Assembly: GCF_009711345.1 (NCBI RefSeq)
Contig: NZ_SMMA01000066.1
Span: forward strand, 451,469 to 515,468
From: Pseudovibrio flavus
Lineage (GTDB): Bacteria > Pseudomonadota > Alphaproteobacteria > Rhizobiales > Stappiaceae
DNA: 64,000 nucleotides
Direction of reading: 5' to 3'
In this document: piece after piece, positions 1 to 9,144 of the stretch
Position numbering within the stretch: the stretch's first letter is position 1
Layout: each line of letters opens with the position of its first letter
Notes under the pieces: model-generated
The model's database searches: none
What the model was told of the DNA's origin: nothing
Seen by the model: the letters and a program-made list of their open reading frames with translations, nothing else
Made by a program: the position numbers and the translations under genes

Positions 1-62
1 AGGCCGAAGTTTACCCGCTTCGCCCGATACTGGGCGATAAGAAGATCTCAAAAGAGGCCACT

Positions 63-542
63 ATGCTTTTTCGAGTATGCGCAGCCTGTCTCATTTTGGC
101 AGGCACTACTACAGGACTATGGGCAACCAACCTCAATCAACCCGGACCAAAAGAAAAGGATGTGTTTGAGGCATGTCTTAACGAGGCTAACGGGGACCGT
201 TTTAACTCCTACAATTGCATTGGCAAGGTCATTGAAATCTGCCAAGCAGCAAACAAAACTCCGAGCGTCGATAGCATCAGCACATGCATCAAACTCGAAG
301 ACGATTTATGGACCCAGCGAATGGACAGCGCGTACGAGCGCCTTGTTGAAGGTGCTAGTGACGAGGTTAAGGCCGACCTTGATGAGCTTCAGCAGAAGTG
401 GGGCAACTTCCGCGACATGAACTGTAAGCTGATGGAAGCGCTACTGGCAGATGAGGCTGCGCGGCCGGTCGGCAAGCTGCAGTGTCTCAATCGCCTAAAA
501 GCTATTCATGCAATCAACCTTGAGCAAATGGGAACCAAATGA
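63..542 (+). CDS. Secreted LprI-like (DUF1311) protein
   Basis: This is a 159-residue protein with an N-terminal hydrophobic signal sequence (about residues 1-21), so it is probably periplasmic. The C-terminal half carries the pattern of the lysozyme-inhibitor LprI/DUF1311 family: a Trp followed by a Tyr-containing helix, then KWxxFRDxxC, with several Cys (near 38, 52, 60, 74) able to form disulfides. The family is cysteine-rich and extracytoplasmic; lysozyme inhibition is shown for few members, so the exact role is inferred. The start is preceded by AAAGAGG. The frame stays open back to the window edge, but the signal peptide favours this ATG. Its stop overlaps the next gene's start (ATGA), so the two are probably translationally coupled. 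Confidence 0.75.
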   Translation: MLFRVCAACLILAGTTTGLWATNLNQPGPKEKDVFEACLNEANGDRFNSYNCIGKVIEICQAANKTPSVDSISTCIKLEDDLWTQRMDSAYERLVEGASDEVKADLDELQQKWGNFRDMNCKLMEALLADEAARPVGKLQCLNRLKAIHAINLEQMGTK

Positions 543-1024
543 CACGGCTTTGCACCATCGCCGCAGCGGCACTCTTGGGATTTCAATCTCTCGCGCTTGC
601 AGGTCCGCAAACTTTTGCCGAGTGTAAGCCGGATGATGAACGCGTCCCCATTCCTCATTGGGAAAGCATGGTGGCGAAGGATTTGCATTTGAATTACCCA
701 CCGCCGCTAATCCAGAACCTTGTGCTGGAGGTCATTCTGGATTTTCTGGAGCAGGATGTGAATAGCTGCGCCGCCATTGTCAAGGACGGAGTGACCACGC
801 TTTTTTGGGAAGTCGATCATCAAGACCTAGATCAGGGCAAGGTATCACTTGAGATAACCGGCACGCCGACTTTTGAAAATGACCAATGCCGTTTGGTCGG
901 GCTATATGAAATCGCCGCCATTCTTGAAAAGCCGGATAGCCAGATTGGCGTTGTTTTGCAGCCGAAGGACGCTGAGGAATTACAGGCGACTGGGCGCTAT
1001 TGCGCACTCGTTCAGGACGGGTAA
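539..1024 (+). CDS. Small secreted protein of unknown function
   Basis: A 161-residue protein beginning with a clear signal peptide (Ala/Leu-rich segment ending near LALA-GP, about residue 21). The mature part has four Cys, no transmembrane segment and no domain I recognise. The ATG overlaps the stop of the LprI-like gene upstream, so the two probably form an operon and may act together in the periplasm. That partnership is inferred from the overlap only. Confidence 0.6.
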   Translation: MTRLCTIAAAALLGFQSLALAGPQTFAECKPDDERVPIPHWESMVAKDLHLNYPPPLIQNLVLEVILDFLEQDVNSCAAIVKDGVTTLFWEVDHQDLDQGKVSLEITGTPTFENDQCRLVGLYEIAAILEKPDSQIGVVLQPKDAEELQATGRYCALVQDG

Positions 1025-1094
1025 ACAGGCTTCTCTGTGCCTGTTTACGTCGGTTTGAGATCGTGTTGCTTCCTAGCCGGTTAAGCAGGGACGA

Positions 1095-1448
1095 TCAAAC
1101 GTCCACGATACGCTCGAACGAAGCGAAGATCATCCGCGCTCCATCAAAAAGGCCGGTTTTGAACGCGCTTTGCATGCTAGCGTCTTGCATGGCGTTGTGC
1201 ATGCCAATGTCGCGCGCCTCTTTCGATGGCCATATAATCATGGAAAGGACAGGGGTTTCATCCGGTTGCAATTCTACTGCGCGGGGAAACGAAGTTCTCT
1301 CACCATAGGGAGCATCCAGCGCCCAAAGCTCAGTCACGCTTAAAGCACCTGCTTTCTTGAACACCTGTGCCATCATTGCCGAGACCTCTGTATAGGCTTC
1401 CTTCTTATCTGTTTTGACCGGAGTAACGGCTGTATCAATGTAGGTCAT
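1095..1448 (-). CDS. DUF1428 family protein
   Basis: A 117-residue soluble protein matching the DUF1428 pattern: an N-terminal YIDTAVTPVKTDKKEAY strand-helix, a central ELWALD segment, and VLSMIIWPSKEARD followed by MQDASM. The family has a ferredoxin-like fold related to dimeric alpha-beta barrels, and its biochemical role is unknown. A GAGGAAG ribosome site lies just upstream of the ATG. It sits 15 nt downstream of the VWA gene on the same strand and is probably the last gene of the MoxR-VWA operon. Confidence 0.8.
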   Translation of the reverse strand: MTYIDTAVTPVKTDKKEAYTEVSAMMAQVFKKAGALSVTELWALDAPYGERTSFPRAVELQPDETPVLSMIIWPSKEARDIGMHNAMQDASMQSAFKTGLFDGARMIFASFERIVDV

Positions 1449-1463
1449 TGTTCTTCCTCCCCA

Positions 1464-2666
1464 TTAGGCTTCAAGGTAGCGTTTCGGGTCTACCTCCAAG
1501 GATGATCTGCTGCCCGATAGGGCTTCACAGAGCCCAGAGACCGCCTCTAGCGAGTGGACAGTGCGAAACTCGTCCACATGGGGCAGCATGGCACGAATGC
1601 CTTTGGCCCGCGCCTCAAACCCCTCAAAACGGAGCAGCGGGTTTAACCATACCAGACGCCGACAAGAGCGGTGCAGCCGGTCCATTTCAGTAGATAGGTT
1701 TTCGTCGCTCTCTCGTTCAAGGCCATCTGTAATGAGCAGCACAACTGGGTTTCCTGAGAGGACGCGGCGGGCCCAGACCTTGTTGAACTCCCCAATGGAA
1801 GCTGCAATGCGGGTGCCGCCGGACCAGTCCTCTACATCTTGAGTGCAGGCATCCAGCGCCTCGTCGGGATCTTTGCGCTTCAAAGATCGTGTGATGTTAG
1901 TGAGGCGCGTACCAAACAGAAATGTATGGACGTTGTTTCGGGATTCCGTCAGCGCGTGAAGGAAGTGAAGAATAAGCCGCGTGTACTGCGTCATGGAACC
2001 GGAGATATCGCAGAGGGCGACAATCGGCGGATGCTTCAGGGCAGGGCGGCGCATTTTCAGCTCAATGGCATCGGTTCCATGTCTTACCGATGCCTGCATG
2101 GTGCGCCTTGGATCGATCCGTCCACGCGGGGCGGCAACCAAGCGGCGCGTCTTAACCAGATCAACCGGCATTTGGAGTGCGGAGATCGCTCTCTTGGCTT
2201 CATCAATCTCCTGCTGGTTCATCTGCGCAAAGTCTTTCTTTTGCAGCAGTTCCTTGCCGGAGACAGTGAATTTTGCATCGACTTCGACTTGCGGAACGGT
2301 CTCCTTGGCGGGCCGCTTTTTGTTCTGCTCGAATGCATTAGCAATGCGGGTTTGGCCTGCCTTAGGCTTTTCCGGTTCTCGCTGGCCGGACGGCGCTACA
2401 GGGGAGAGTATGGATAGCATCTTCTCTACCAGCCCGTGGGTTTGCCAGTAGATACGGAACGCTTCGTCATAGACGGGGCGCTGCTCCCGTTTTTTGACGA
2501 AGACACTATGCAGGGTCCAATAAAGGTCCTGTCTGCTTTCAAGGCCATTGGCAAGAACGGCATCCACTGCGTCGACAACCTGAGCAGGGCCAACAGGCAG
2601 GCCAGCCTTGCGCAGGGTGCGCGCAAAGTGGACGATGTTCTCGGTTATGCGGCCGTTGGCAGACAG
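1464..2666 (-). CDS. CoxE-like VWA-domain protein, probable CTG start
   Basis: This protein has a C-terminal von Willebrand A domain with an intact MIDAS motif DISGSM (Asp near residue 220). It belongs to the CoxE/YehP-type VWA proteins that work with MoxR ATPases in metal-cofactor insertion or complex maturation; the target is unknown. The usual starts do not explain the N terminus. The first GTG (2567) would cut off 33 codons that read SANGRITENIVHFARTL, the typical family N terminus. Upstream of that GTG, back to the in-frame stop at 2691-2693, there is no in-frame ATG, GTG or TTG. A CTG at 2664-2666 sits 7 nt after AGGAG, so I use it, giving 400 residues. It follows moxR by 24 nt. Confidence 0.8.
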   Translation of the reverse strand: MSANGRITENIVHFARTLRKAGLPVGPAQVVDAVDAVLANGLESRQDLYWTLHSVFVKKREQRPVYDEAFRIYWQTHGLVEKMLSILSPVAPSGQREPEKPKAGQTRIANAFEQNKKRPAKETVPQVEVDAKFTVSGKELLQKKDFAQMNQQEIDEAKRAISALQMPVDLVKTRRLVAAPRGRIDPRRTMQASVRHGTDAIELKMRRPALKHPPIVALCDISGSMTQYTRLILHFLHALTESRNNVHTFLFGTRLTNITRSLKRKDPDEALDACTQDVEDWSGGTRIAASIGEFNKVWARRVLSGNPVVLLITDGLERESDENLSTEMDRLHRSCRRLVWLNPLLRFEGFEARAKGIRAMLPHVDEFRTVHSLEAVSGLCEALSGSRSSLEVDPKRYLEA

Positions 2667-2690
2667 TGACTTGCTCCTTTTAGATGCAAA

Positions 2691-3647
2691 TTAGAAAACA
2701 GGCTGGGTGAGGCCTTTTTCAGCTCGCATTTCTTCTGCGACCTGCTGCCTTACCTGATCCACCAGTTCGCGAGCCTTGGAGCCTTTGATGCGGTCAATAT
2801 CCTCTTGATACTTGAGCAACGCGCCTAGGGTGTCGCTCACCATTTCCGGATCAAGAGCCACCTCGTTAAGTTCTGTAAGCGCTGTGGCCCAGTCCAAGGT
2901 TTCTGCAACGCCGGGTGCTTTGAAGAGGTTTTCTTCTGCTCGCAGGCGCTGAACGAAAGCAACAACGCTACGCGCCAGTTCCTCACTTGCCTGCGGGCGC
3001 TTGTTGCGAACAATCTCAAGTTCGCGGGCAGCGTCAGGATAATCCAGCCAGTGGTAGAGGCAGCGCCGTTTCAGCGCGTCGTGAATTTCGCGTGTGCGGT
3101 TCGTGGTGATGATGGTGATCGGTGGCTCGTCTGCCTTGATGGTTCCAAGCTCTGGAATGGTCACCTGATTGTCAGCAAGGACTTCCAGCAGAAACGCTTC
3201 AAAGGCTTCGTCGGTGCGGTCCAACTCATCGATAAGAAAGATTGGCGCACCGTTCTCGCCGCTCTCCAACGCTTGCAAAACAGGTCGGCGGATGAGGAAC
3301 GATGGCGAATAAATGGACTCTGCCAATGCCTTCTTGTCAGTTTCACCAGAGGCTTCGGAAACTCTGATCTCTAGCATTTGCGCAGCGTAGTTCCATTCGT
3401 AAACTGCGGTGGAAATATCCAAGCCCTCATAACACTGCAAGCGAACCAGCGGGCGCCCCAAGGCTTGCGACAGCACTTTGGCGATCTCGGTTTTACCGAC
3501 GCCCGCTTCCCCTTCAAGGAAAAGCGGCCGGCCCATTTTGAGCGCAAGGTGGAGAACGGTGGCAAGCGAACGATCTGCCACGTAACTACCGGAGGCAAGC
3601 AGCTCCTGTGTCTCTTCAATGGAGTTTGGCAGAGCGCTTTCAGACAT
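2691..3647 (-). CDS. MoxR-family AAA+ ATPase
   Basis: A 318-residue AAA+ ATPase. Walker A is GEAGVGKTE (about 46-54), Walker B FLIDE (about 137-141), followed by a sensor-1 region with TTNRTRE. The length and motif spacing are typical of MoxR proteins, which act as chaperone-like ATPases paired with VWA-domain proteins. The VWA partner is the next gene downstream, so the pair probably acts as one module. The ATG is preceded by AAGGAAC. The substrate complex cannot be read from the sequence. Confidence 0.9.
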   Translation of the reverse strand: MSESALPNSIEETQELLASGSYVADRSLATVLHLALKMGRPLFLEGEAGVGKTEIAKVLSQALGRPLVRLQCYEGLDISTAVYEWNYAAQMLEIRVSEASGETDKKALAESIYSPSFLIRRPVLQALESGENGAPIFLIDELDRTDEAFEAFLLEVLADNQVTIPELGTIKADEPPITIITTNRTREIHDALKRRCLYHWLDYPDAARELEIVRNKRPQASEELARSVVAFVQRLRAEENLFKAPGVAETLDWATALTELNEVALDPEMVSDTLGALLKYQEDIDRIKGSKARELVDQVRQQVAEEMRAEKGLTQPVF

Positions 3648-3808
3648 GCCGTTCCTTTCCCTGTTACCGAGGTGCGGCTTCGCTTAAAGGCGAATCCCGA
3701 CGCACTGCGTATCATACGTGGTGATACGCAGTTTCAACAGGGAGGGAATGGAAAAACTGACGTAGAGGGCTTGGCCGGTATTCGCCCAGTCTTCAGTAGA
3801 GGCCGTTC

Positions 3809-4618
3809 TTACCGAGCTGGAACGGTAAGACCAAGGCCGGTACGCAAGATGCCCTTGGCGTGCTCGGTAAATTCGCCGCCACGTTCGCAGTGGATGTCAA
3901 AACCGGGCAGTAGTCGTACCGGGCCTTTGCTGTCGCAAATACCGCGCACGATTACCCGATTGGACGGTAAGCCAGGTGCAGGATAGAGCGGAATGATATC
4001 AATTGAGCCAAACCGGCCTTCCATCGCCTTTAACAGGGGCATCATGTCTTCTGAACGAAAGATCACCGAAAGGGTGCCATTTGGCTTCAAGATGTCCTTG
4101 GCGGTGCGGATCCATGGTTCAACACCGCGATCATCCAGCGCGTGGGCAGTGGCGCGCGCACCTTGCGGGGTCACTGTAAAGCGGGTGTTGCTGTAGTAGG
4201 GCGGGTTCATAATGACATGGTCAGCCATTTTCGGAACAAGCCCTTGAGAGTGGCGCAGTTGGCCCTTGGCGGTAATGTCCGCCTTCATGAGCTTTACGCG
4301 GTCCTTGAAGTGGCTGTTTTCCGGCTGTTCCAGCGATTTACCCGCAAGCGTTAGAACGACATCGTCCATATCAACGCCCGTGCAGGTTATATCGGGCAAA
4401 CGGTGGGCCGCGCAAAATGCAGCAGTACCAACACCGGTTCCCAAATCAACGACATGGCCCTTTGTGCCTTCCGGTAGGGAGGCGGCAAGGTACACAGCAT
4501 CAAGGCCGGTTCTGTGCCTACCTTTTGCCGGTTGCAGCATCAAAATCTGGCCGTCCAGAAACTTGTCTTTTGTGTAAGCGCCGTCTTCAATGGCGACCGG
4601 TTCAAACTGATGCTGCAT
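3809..4618 (-). CDS. TrmN6/YfiC-like SAM methyltransferase
   Basis: A 269-residue class I methyltransferase. The SAM-binding motif DLGTGVG lies at about 58-64 and the adenine-N6 catalytic motif NPPYY at about 138-142. This combination defines the TrmN6/YfiC group, which in E. coli methylates A37 of tRNA-Val. Alphaproteobacterial members are longer and less well tested, so the tRNA substrate is inferred. No clear ribosome site precedes the ATG. A DUF2007 gene starts upstream on the same strand with a short gap, consistent with co-transcription. Confidence 0.8.
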   Translation of the reverse strand: MQHQFEPVAIEDGAYTKDKFLDGQILMLQPAKGRHRTGLDAVYLAASLPEGTKGHVVDLGTGVGTAAFCAAHRLPDITCTGVDMDDVVLTLAGKSLEQPENSHFKDRVKLMKADITAKGQLRHSQGLVPKMADHVIMNPPYYSNTRFTVTPQGARATAHALDDRGVEPWIRTAKDILKPNGTLSVIFRSEDMMPLLKAMEGRFGSIDIIPLYPAPGLPSNRVIVRGICDSKGPVRLLPGFDIHCERGGEFTEHAKGILRTGLGLTVPAR

Positions 4619-4639
4619 AGGTAATTGGCAAAACTGACG

Positions 4640-4858
4640 TTATTTGAGTTCGTTACCCAGACCAGCTTCGTGAAGCATGGTGCGGGCGTTTTCTAGCTGA
4701 GTGCCATCTACAAGAATTCTGCGAGGAAGGAAACCGAGAGAGCCTTCCATAACGCTCATATTTGTGTCGGCTATGAAATATTCCAGCCCTGCATCTTTGA
4801 GTAGAGCTTCGACATAGGAAATCAAAACAGCATCATTGGTGCGCAACAGTTCTTCCAT
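4640..4858 (-). CDS. DUF2007 small protein
   Basis: A 72-residue protein with the DUF2007 pattern: an N-terminal ELLRTNDAVLISYVEALLKDAGLEYFI, then the short beta segment RRILVDGTQLENAR. The family is described as a putative signal-transducing or PII-like ferredoxin fold with no settled function. GAGAGA precedes the start. It is the first gene of the pair with the TrmN6-like methyltransferase and diverges from the polyprenyl synthase gene, so the short region around 4860-5016 probably holds both promoters. Confidence 0.8.
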   Translation of the reverse strand: MEELLRTNDAVLISYVEALLKDAGLEYFIADTNMSVMEGSLGFLPRRILVDGTQLENARTMLHEAGLGNELK

Positions 4859-5016
4859 GGATCTCTCGTTTTATATCCTTATGTGGGCAAGTGCCCAAAT
4901 ATGGCGGAAAAAAGGTGAATTGCTCATTACTTAGACGAAGAATTCCTGAACAAGCCTTGCCCATGCCAGCTACGCGACCTATTGTCCTGCCAAATTGTAC
5001 TGGGAGATGGCAACTC

Positions 5017-6030
5017 GTGGGCGTGGTTAGTTTGAAAGAGCAGAACTCCAATAAATCCAGTATTCAAACTCTGGTTGATCTTGTAGCAGAGGATATGGAA
5101 GCTGTTAACCGGCTTATCCTTTCCAAAGCTGGTTCCAATGTGGATCTCATTCCTGAAATCGCCCGTCATCTGATTGATTCCGGTGGTAAGCGCTTGCGCC
5201 CTATGCTGACCTTGGCGTTCTCCAAGATGTTTGGCTACCAAGGCGAAGGCGATGTTATTCTCGCAGCAAGCGTTGAGTTCATGCATACCGCGACCTTGCT
5301 GCATGATGATGTGGTGGACGAGAGCGATATGCGCCGCGGTAAGCTGGCCGCACGTAAGCTCTGGGGCAATCAGGCCAGTGTTCTGGTTGGCGATTATCTG
5401 CTTGGTCAGGCCTTCAAGATGATGGTTGATGTGGGCTCTTTGGAAGCGCTGCGCATCCTGTCGGAAGCCTCTGCTATCATTGCTGAAGGTGAGGTTCTCC
5501 AGCTCGGTGCTGCGCAGGATACCGCCACCAACGAAGCACAGTACATGCAGGTTATTGAAGCCAAGACCGCAGCGCTGTTTGCAGCTGCCTGTGAGGTTGG
5601 CCCTGAGATTTGCGATATGGGCGCGGAAAAACGTGCCGCAGCCCGCGATTTCGGTATGAGCCTTGGTCTTGCCTTCCAGTTGGTTGATGACGTTCTGGAC
5701 TACGGCGGATCAACCGCTGATCTTGGCAAAGACGTGGGCGACGATTTCCACGAAGGCAAAATCACTCTGCCGATCATCTACGCGCTGCAGCGTGGCTCTG
5801 ACGAAGATCGTGCGTTCTGGAAGCGCTGCCTTGAAGATGGCGACATCAAAGACGGCGACCTTGAGCATGCAATTGGCCTGCTGAAGAGCACTGGCGCTTT
5901 GGATGATACAATCAAGCGTGCGCGTGATTTTGGTGCGGCTGCTATTGCTGCTCTTGGTAAGCTGCCTGATGGTGCGCAGAAGGAAGCACTGCGCGAGGCT
6001 GTAGAGTTCTGCATTGCCCGCGTGAACTAA
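5017..6030 (+). CDS. Long-chain polyprenyl diphosphate synthase
   Basis: A trans-isoprenyl diphosphate synthase of 337 residues that elongates farnesyl-type primers with isopentenyl diphosphate, normally to make the ubiquinone side chain. The first aspartate-rich motif DDVVD is at about 97-101 and the second, DDVLD, at about 224-228; GGKRLRP lies upstream. I chose the GTG at 5017, which gives an N terminus MGVVSLKEQ like other alphaproteobacterial members and has GGGAG about 10 nt upstream. An ATG at 4891 would add about 42 residues that look non-coding. Chain length (octa- or decaprenyl) cannot be decided here. Confidence 0.88.
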   Translation: MGVVSLKEQNSNKSSIQTLVDLVAEDMEAVNRLILSKAGSNVDLIPEIARHLIDSGGKRLRPMLTLAFSKMFGYQGEGDVILAASVEFMHTATLLHDDVVDESDMRRGKLAARKLWGNQASVLVGDYLLGQAFKMMVDVGSLEALRILSEASAIIAEGEVLQLGAAQDTATNEAQYMQVIEAKTAALFAAACEVGPEICDMGAEKRAAARDFGMSLGLAFQLVDDVLDYGGSTADLGKDVGDDFHEGKITLPIIYALQRGSDEDRAFWKRCLEDGDIKDGDLEHAIGLLKSTGALDDTIKRARDFGAAAIAALGKLPDGAQKEALREAVEFCIARVN

Positions 6031-6050
6031 CGCAGCGAGCAAATTTGGAT

Positions 6051-6085
6051 AAAAAAAGCCAGTATCGCGAGATACTGGCTTTTTT
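6051..6085. terminator. Bidirectional intrinsic terminator
   Basis: A perfect stem GCCAGTATC / GATACTGGC with a GCGA loop, flanked by an A-run on one side and a T-run on the other. It lies between the convergent polyprenyl synthase and ispE genes and can serve both. Confidence 0.9.
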
Positions 6086-6105
6086 ATTTCTATCTGTCTG
6101 CCAAC

Positions 6106-6987
6106 TTAGAAAGGCGCAGCGACGCACCACCAGTTAGGACGGTTATCGCGAATACGTTCTTCAAGCTGCTGTGCTGCTGCGAGTGAGCTGCAAAGAGCAA
6201 AGCATGTTGCGCCAGAGCCGGACATTCTCGCCAGAAGCGTTTCCGGCTGGGACTGGAGTACAGAAATAACGTCAGCAATCTCAGGAACAAGCGTAGTCGC
6301 TGGTGCCTGCAAATCGTTGCGGCAGCTCTTTAGCCACTCCGCAAGCCCTTGGATACTGGCGAATTTTTCCGGCATTTGAGGCAGGCCAGAGTTCTTCTTG
6401 TTCTGAAGGGCTTCAAACACAACAGGAGTTGCAAGGCTCACACCCGGATTTACAAGGACCAGAGCGCCTTTTGGCAGTGCCGGAATTGGCTCGATAATCT
6501 CACCTATGCCACGGCAGCGGATAGGGTTTGATTGCAGGCACATAGGCACATCCGCGCCAAGGCGTGCTGCCAGCTTTTCCAGCTCCTGCTTGGAAGGAGA
6601 GATACCCCAAAGGCGGGTTAGCGCTCTAAAGGTGGCTGCAGCATCTGCAGAGCCGCCGCCGATGCCGGCAGAAACCGGCAGCGCTTTTACCATGCCGATC
6701 ATTGCGCCGCGAGAATTGGGAACGCTCTCTGCAAGAAGCTGTGCTGCCTTAAAAATGAGGTTGCCTGTTTGGTCTCCGGGCAGGAGGTCTGCAAACGGAC
6801 CTTCAATATCAAGCGAAGTTGCGTCAGAAGGCGCAAGCGTGAGGCGGTCTCCAAACTCTGGAAACACAACCACACTGTCGAGCAGGTGGTAGCCATCTTC
6901 ACGCTGACCGGTGACGTGCAGGGCGAGGTTTACTTTCGCACGGGCGAGTTCCTCGACCTGCGTTGGGGATGAAACAATAGCGTTCAT
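6106..6987 (-). CDS. ispE: 4-diphosphocytidyl-2-C-methyl-D-erythritol kinase
   Basis: A GHMP-family kinase of 293 residues that phosphorylates CDP-methylerythritol in the MEP pathway for isoprenoid precursors. The N-terminal ARAKVNLALHVTGQREDGYH substrate segment is at about 16-34, and the ATP-binding loop PVSAGIGGGSADAA at about 104-117. A C-terminal SGSGATCFAL matches the GHMP C domain. The start follows the TPR gene stop by 9 nt, with GGATAA as a weak ribosome site, so it is co-transcribed with that gene. The polyprenyl synthase that uses the pathway's product lies convergently next door. Confidence 0.93.
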   Translation of the reverse strand: MNAIVSSPTQVEELARAKVNLALHVTGQREDGYHLLDSVVVFPEFGDRLTLAPSDATSLDIEGPFADLLPGDQTGNLIFKAAQLLAESVPNSRGAMIGMVKALPVSAGIGGGSADAAATFRALTRLWGISPSKQELEKLAARLGADVPMCLQSNPIRCRGIGEIIEPIPALPKGALVLVNPGVSLATPVVFEALQNKKNSGLPQMPEKFASIQGLAEWLKSCRNDLQAPATTLVPEIADVISVLQSQPETLLARMSGSGATCFALCSSLAAAQQLEERIRDNRPNWWCVAAPF

Positions 6988-6996
6988 CAGGTTTGA

Positions 6997-8805
6997 TTAT
7001 CCATCGTTGGCGGAGGTATTGGCAGCCTCGGCACTTTCTTTTTGTGGTTCCTCTGGCAAACCGTTCGCTATTTTTTCAAGAATACGCTCAAGGTCCTTCG
7101 GTTCTGGATTGAGGTCTCTTGCGTGGTTCCATTTGAAGCGAGCTTCTAGTTTGCGGCCGACTTTCCAATAGGCATCACCTAAGTGATCGTTGATGATAGG
7201 GTCCTGCGGGCGCAGGTCTACTGCGCGCTCAAGCTGCTCAACCGCCTCTTCATAACGGCCAAGCTTGTAGAAAGCCCAGCCAAGGCTATCAACGATGTAA
7301 CCGTCTTTCGGGCGAAGGTTGACCGCAGACTCGATCATGCCCAGAGCTTCATCAAGCTTTTCACCGCGATCAACGAGGGAATAACCCAGATAGTTCAAGA
7401 TCATCGGCTGATCTTTTTTGTAAGTCAGAGCTTCGCGGAAATCCTTTTCCGCTTCCGGCCATTTGCCCAGACGCTCGCGGGTAATTCCGCGGAAGTAAAG
7501 CAGGGTCCAGTCGTTGCCTTTAATTTCCGTTAGGCCATCCAAAGCCAGAGAGTATGCTTTTTCTGCATCCGCGAACTGGGAGTGGGAACGCAGCACGTTG
7601 GCAAGGGAAGCGGCTGCTTCCACGTCTTTCGGATCGCTCTTGATCAGTGCTTCAAGGTGCTTGCGCGCATCATCCAAACGATCAAGTGTATTGTAGTGCA
7701 GACCGATCTGGATTTCGGCTTCGCGCTTCATTGGCGAGCTTTCATCGACCTTGGAAAGGTAATCGATGGCGCGCTCAGGCTTGCCCATCTGGTCAAACAA
7801 TGCGCCAAGCGCAATCGCGGTGGCGTCAAGGGACGGGTCAAGATGCGCTGCTGATTGAAGGTACACAGCGGACAGCTCTTGGCCGTCACGGCTGATTGCA
7901 GCACCAAGACTGTAAAGTGCCTCTGCAACGCCTTCTGCCGGACTATTTACGGTCGGCTCGAAGGTTTTGCCATCGGTAATTACCTTGCGCGTTTGAAGCA
8001 GCACTGGGTGATCTGGAACGAGGAAGTCGTAGGCGTCCAGTACTTCAATGGCCTCTTTTTGCTTGCCAGTAGCAGCAAGGGAACGCGCATAGGCGTTTGC
8101 AATGCGAAGGGCACCTGGATCGCTTTTATACGCGTCTTTGTAGCGCTCGTTTGCCGCTTCCCAGTTGCCTTCTGCTTCCAGAAGCAGGCCAGCGCTATAG
8201 CTCGCAAACAGATCAAACCAAGCAGGGCCTTCAACCGCCTCCAGCTCCTCAAGGCCCTTCTGAGTGTCTCCAATACCAGCGCTTGCCCAAGCGGACATAA
8301 TGGCAAAGGTCAGGCGGGAAAGGGGATTTACGTCACCCTTGTCGAGTAAAGCAGTAGCCTCCTTATATTTGCCAAGCTTGAGTGCTTCGGTTGCAGCTGC
8401 GAAATGGGAAAGGAAGTGATCGGGGTCATTCACCCAGATCGGCTCCACGAGCGGAAGCGCTTTGTTGAACTCGCCATTGGCAAGTGCGGTTACAAAAGCG
8501 CGGTCCTGCAAATAGTAGTTTTCAGGGTCTTTGGAGAGCGCAACCGAGAAATAGCGCGACGCTTCATCTAGGTCCTGCGCTAAAAGGGCACTTCGTCCGG
8601 AAAGGTAGCTACCTGAAAGGGTTACCGGATCGCCAAAGGCGTCAGCGTTGTTCGCACGCGCCTGACCACTGCCGATAATGCAGCCAGCCATAACAAGTGA
8701 GGCTAGAGCAAGGGCGCTGACCGACGCTCTCCATTTATCTCCCAGTGTACTTACAGCGGAGAGTGATTGAGGACGGTTATGTACGCGAATGCTTCTCAAG
8801 TTCAT
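6997..8805 (-). CDS. Exported TPR-repeat protein
   Basis: A 602-residue protein with an N-terminal membrane segment (about 27-50) that ends in a possible lipobox, MAGC (Cys near 42), so it may be an outer-membrane or periplasmic lipoprotein. The rest is built of tetratricopeptide repeats; the clearest lie in the C-terminal third (for example AEKDFREALTYKKDQPMILNYLGYS and two similar units after it). Such proteins are scaffolds; the partner is unknown. Its place directly upstream of ispE is common in Rhizobiales. GAGAGA precedes the ATG. Confidence 0.85.
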   Translation of the reverse strand: MNLRSIRVHNRPQSLSAVSTLGDKWRASVSALALASLVMAGCIIGSGQARANNADAFGDPVTLSGSYLSGRSALLAQDLDEASRYFSVALSKDPENYYLQDRAFVTALANGEFNKALPLVEPIWVNDPDHFLSHFAAATEALKLGKYKEATALLDKGDVNPLSRLTFAIMSAWASAGIGDTQKGLEELEAVEGPAWFDLFASYSAGLLLEAEGNWEAANERYKDAYKSDPGALRIANAYARSLAATGKQKEAIEVLDAYDFLVPDHPVLLQTRKVITDGKTFEPTVNSPAEGVAEALYSLGAAISRDGQELSAVYLQSAAHLDPSLDATAIALGALFDQMGKPERAIDYLSKVDESSPMKREAEIQIGLHYNTLDRLDDARKHLEALIKSDPKDVEAAASLANVLRSHSQFADAEKAYSLALDGLTEIKGNDWTLLYFRGITRERLGKWPEAEKDFREALTYKKDQPMILNYLGYSLVDRGEKLDEALGMIESAVNLRPKDGYIVDSLGWAFYKLGRYEEAVEQLERAVDLRPQDPIINDHLGDAYWKVGRKLEARFKWNHARDLNPEPKDLERILEKIANGLPEEPQKESAEAANTSANDG

Positions 8806-9144
8806 GTCTCTCTGTTTGGGAGCCTTGTTCGACTCGGGGCTTCTTCAGGTATTACCCTCTTGAATAACGGTTTTATCGACATCCAACTTGCAGGTCGGAC
8901 TTATAAGAATGAGTTTATCTTATAGAAATGCAATGTGGCATTGGTAAATAGATGAGCATTTGAGCGTTATTTTGAGGCTTTTTGAAGAGGTTTTGCTCTA
9001 ATTGCGGTGTATATCCGTATTTTCTCGAAGGGTGTAAAAGCGCCAAAGTGGTAAACTGGACATGTCGTAATCAGAGGAGTTGCGCTGCAACCCACTTGTT
9101 CCAAGGTGAACGCGCACAGCCTCATAACTCAAACGGGGGGCACC
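8806..9144. other. Divergent intergenic region, TPR gene / ppdK
   Basis: About 340 bases between divergent genes. It is AT-richer than the flanks and must hold the promoters of both transcription units, but I see no motif strong enough to place them. GGGGGG directly precedes the ppdK ATG. No gene is apparent. Confidence 0.5.
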
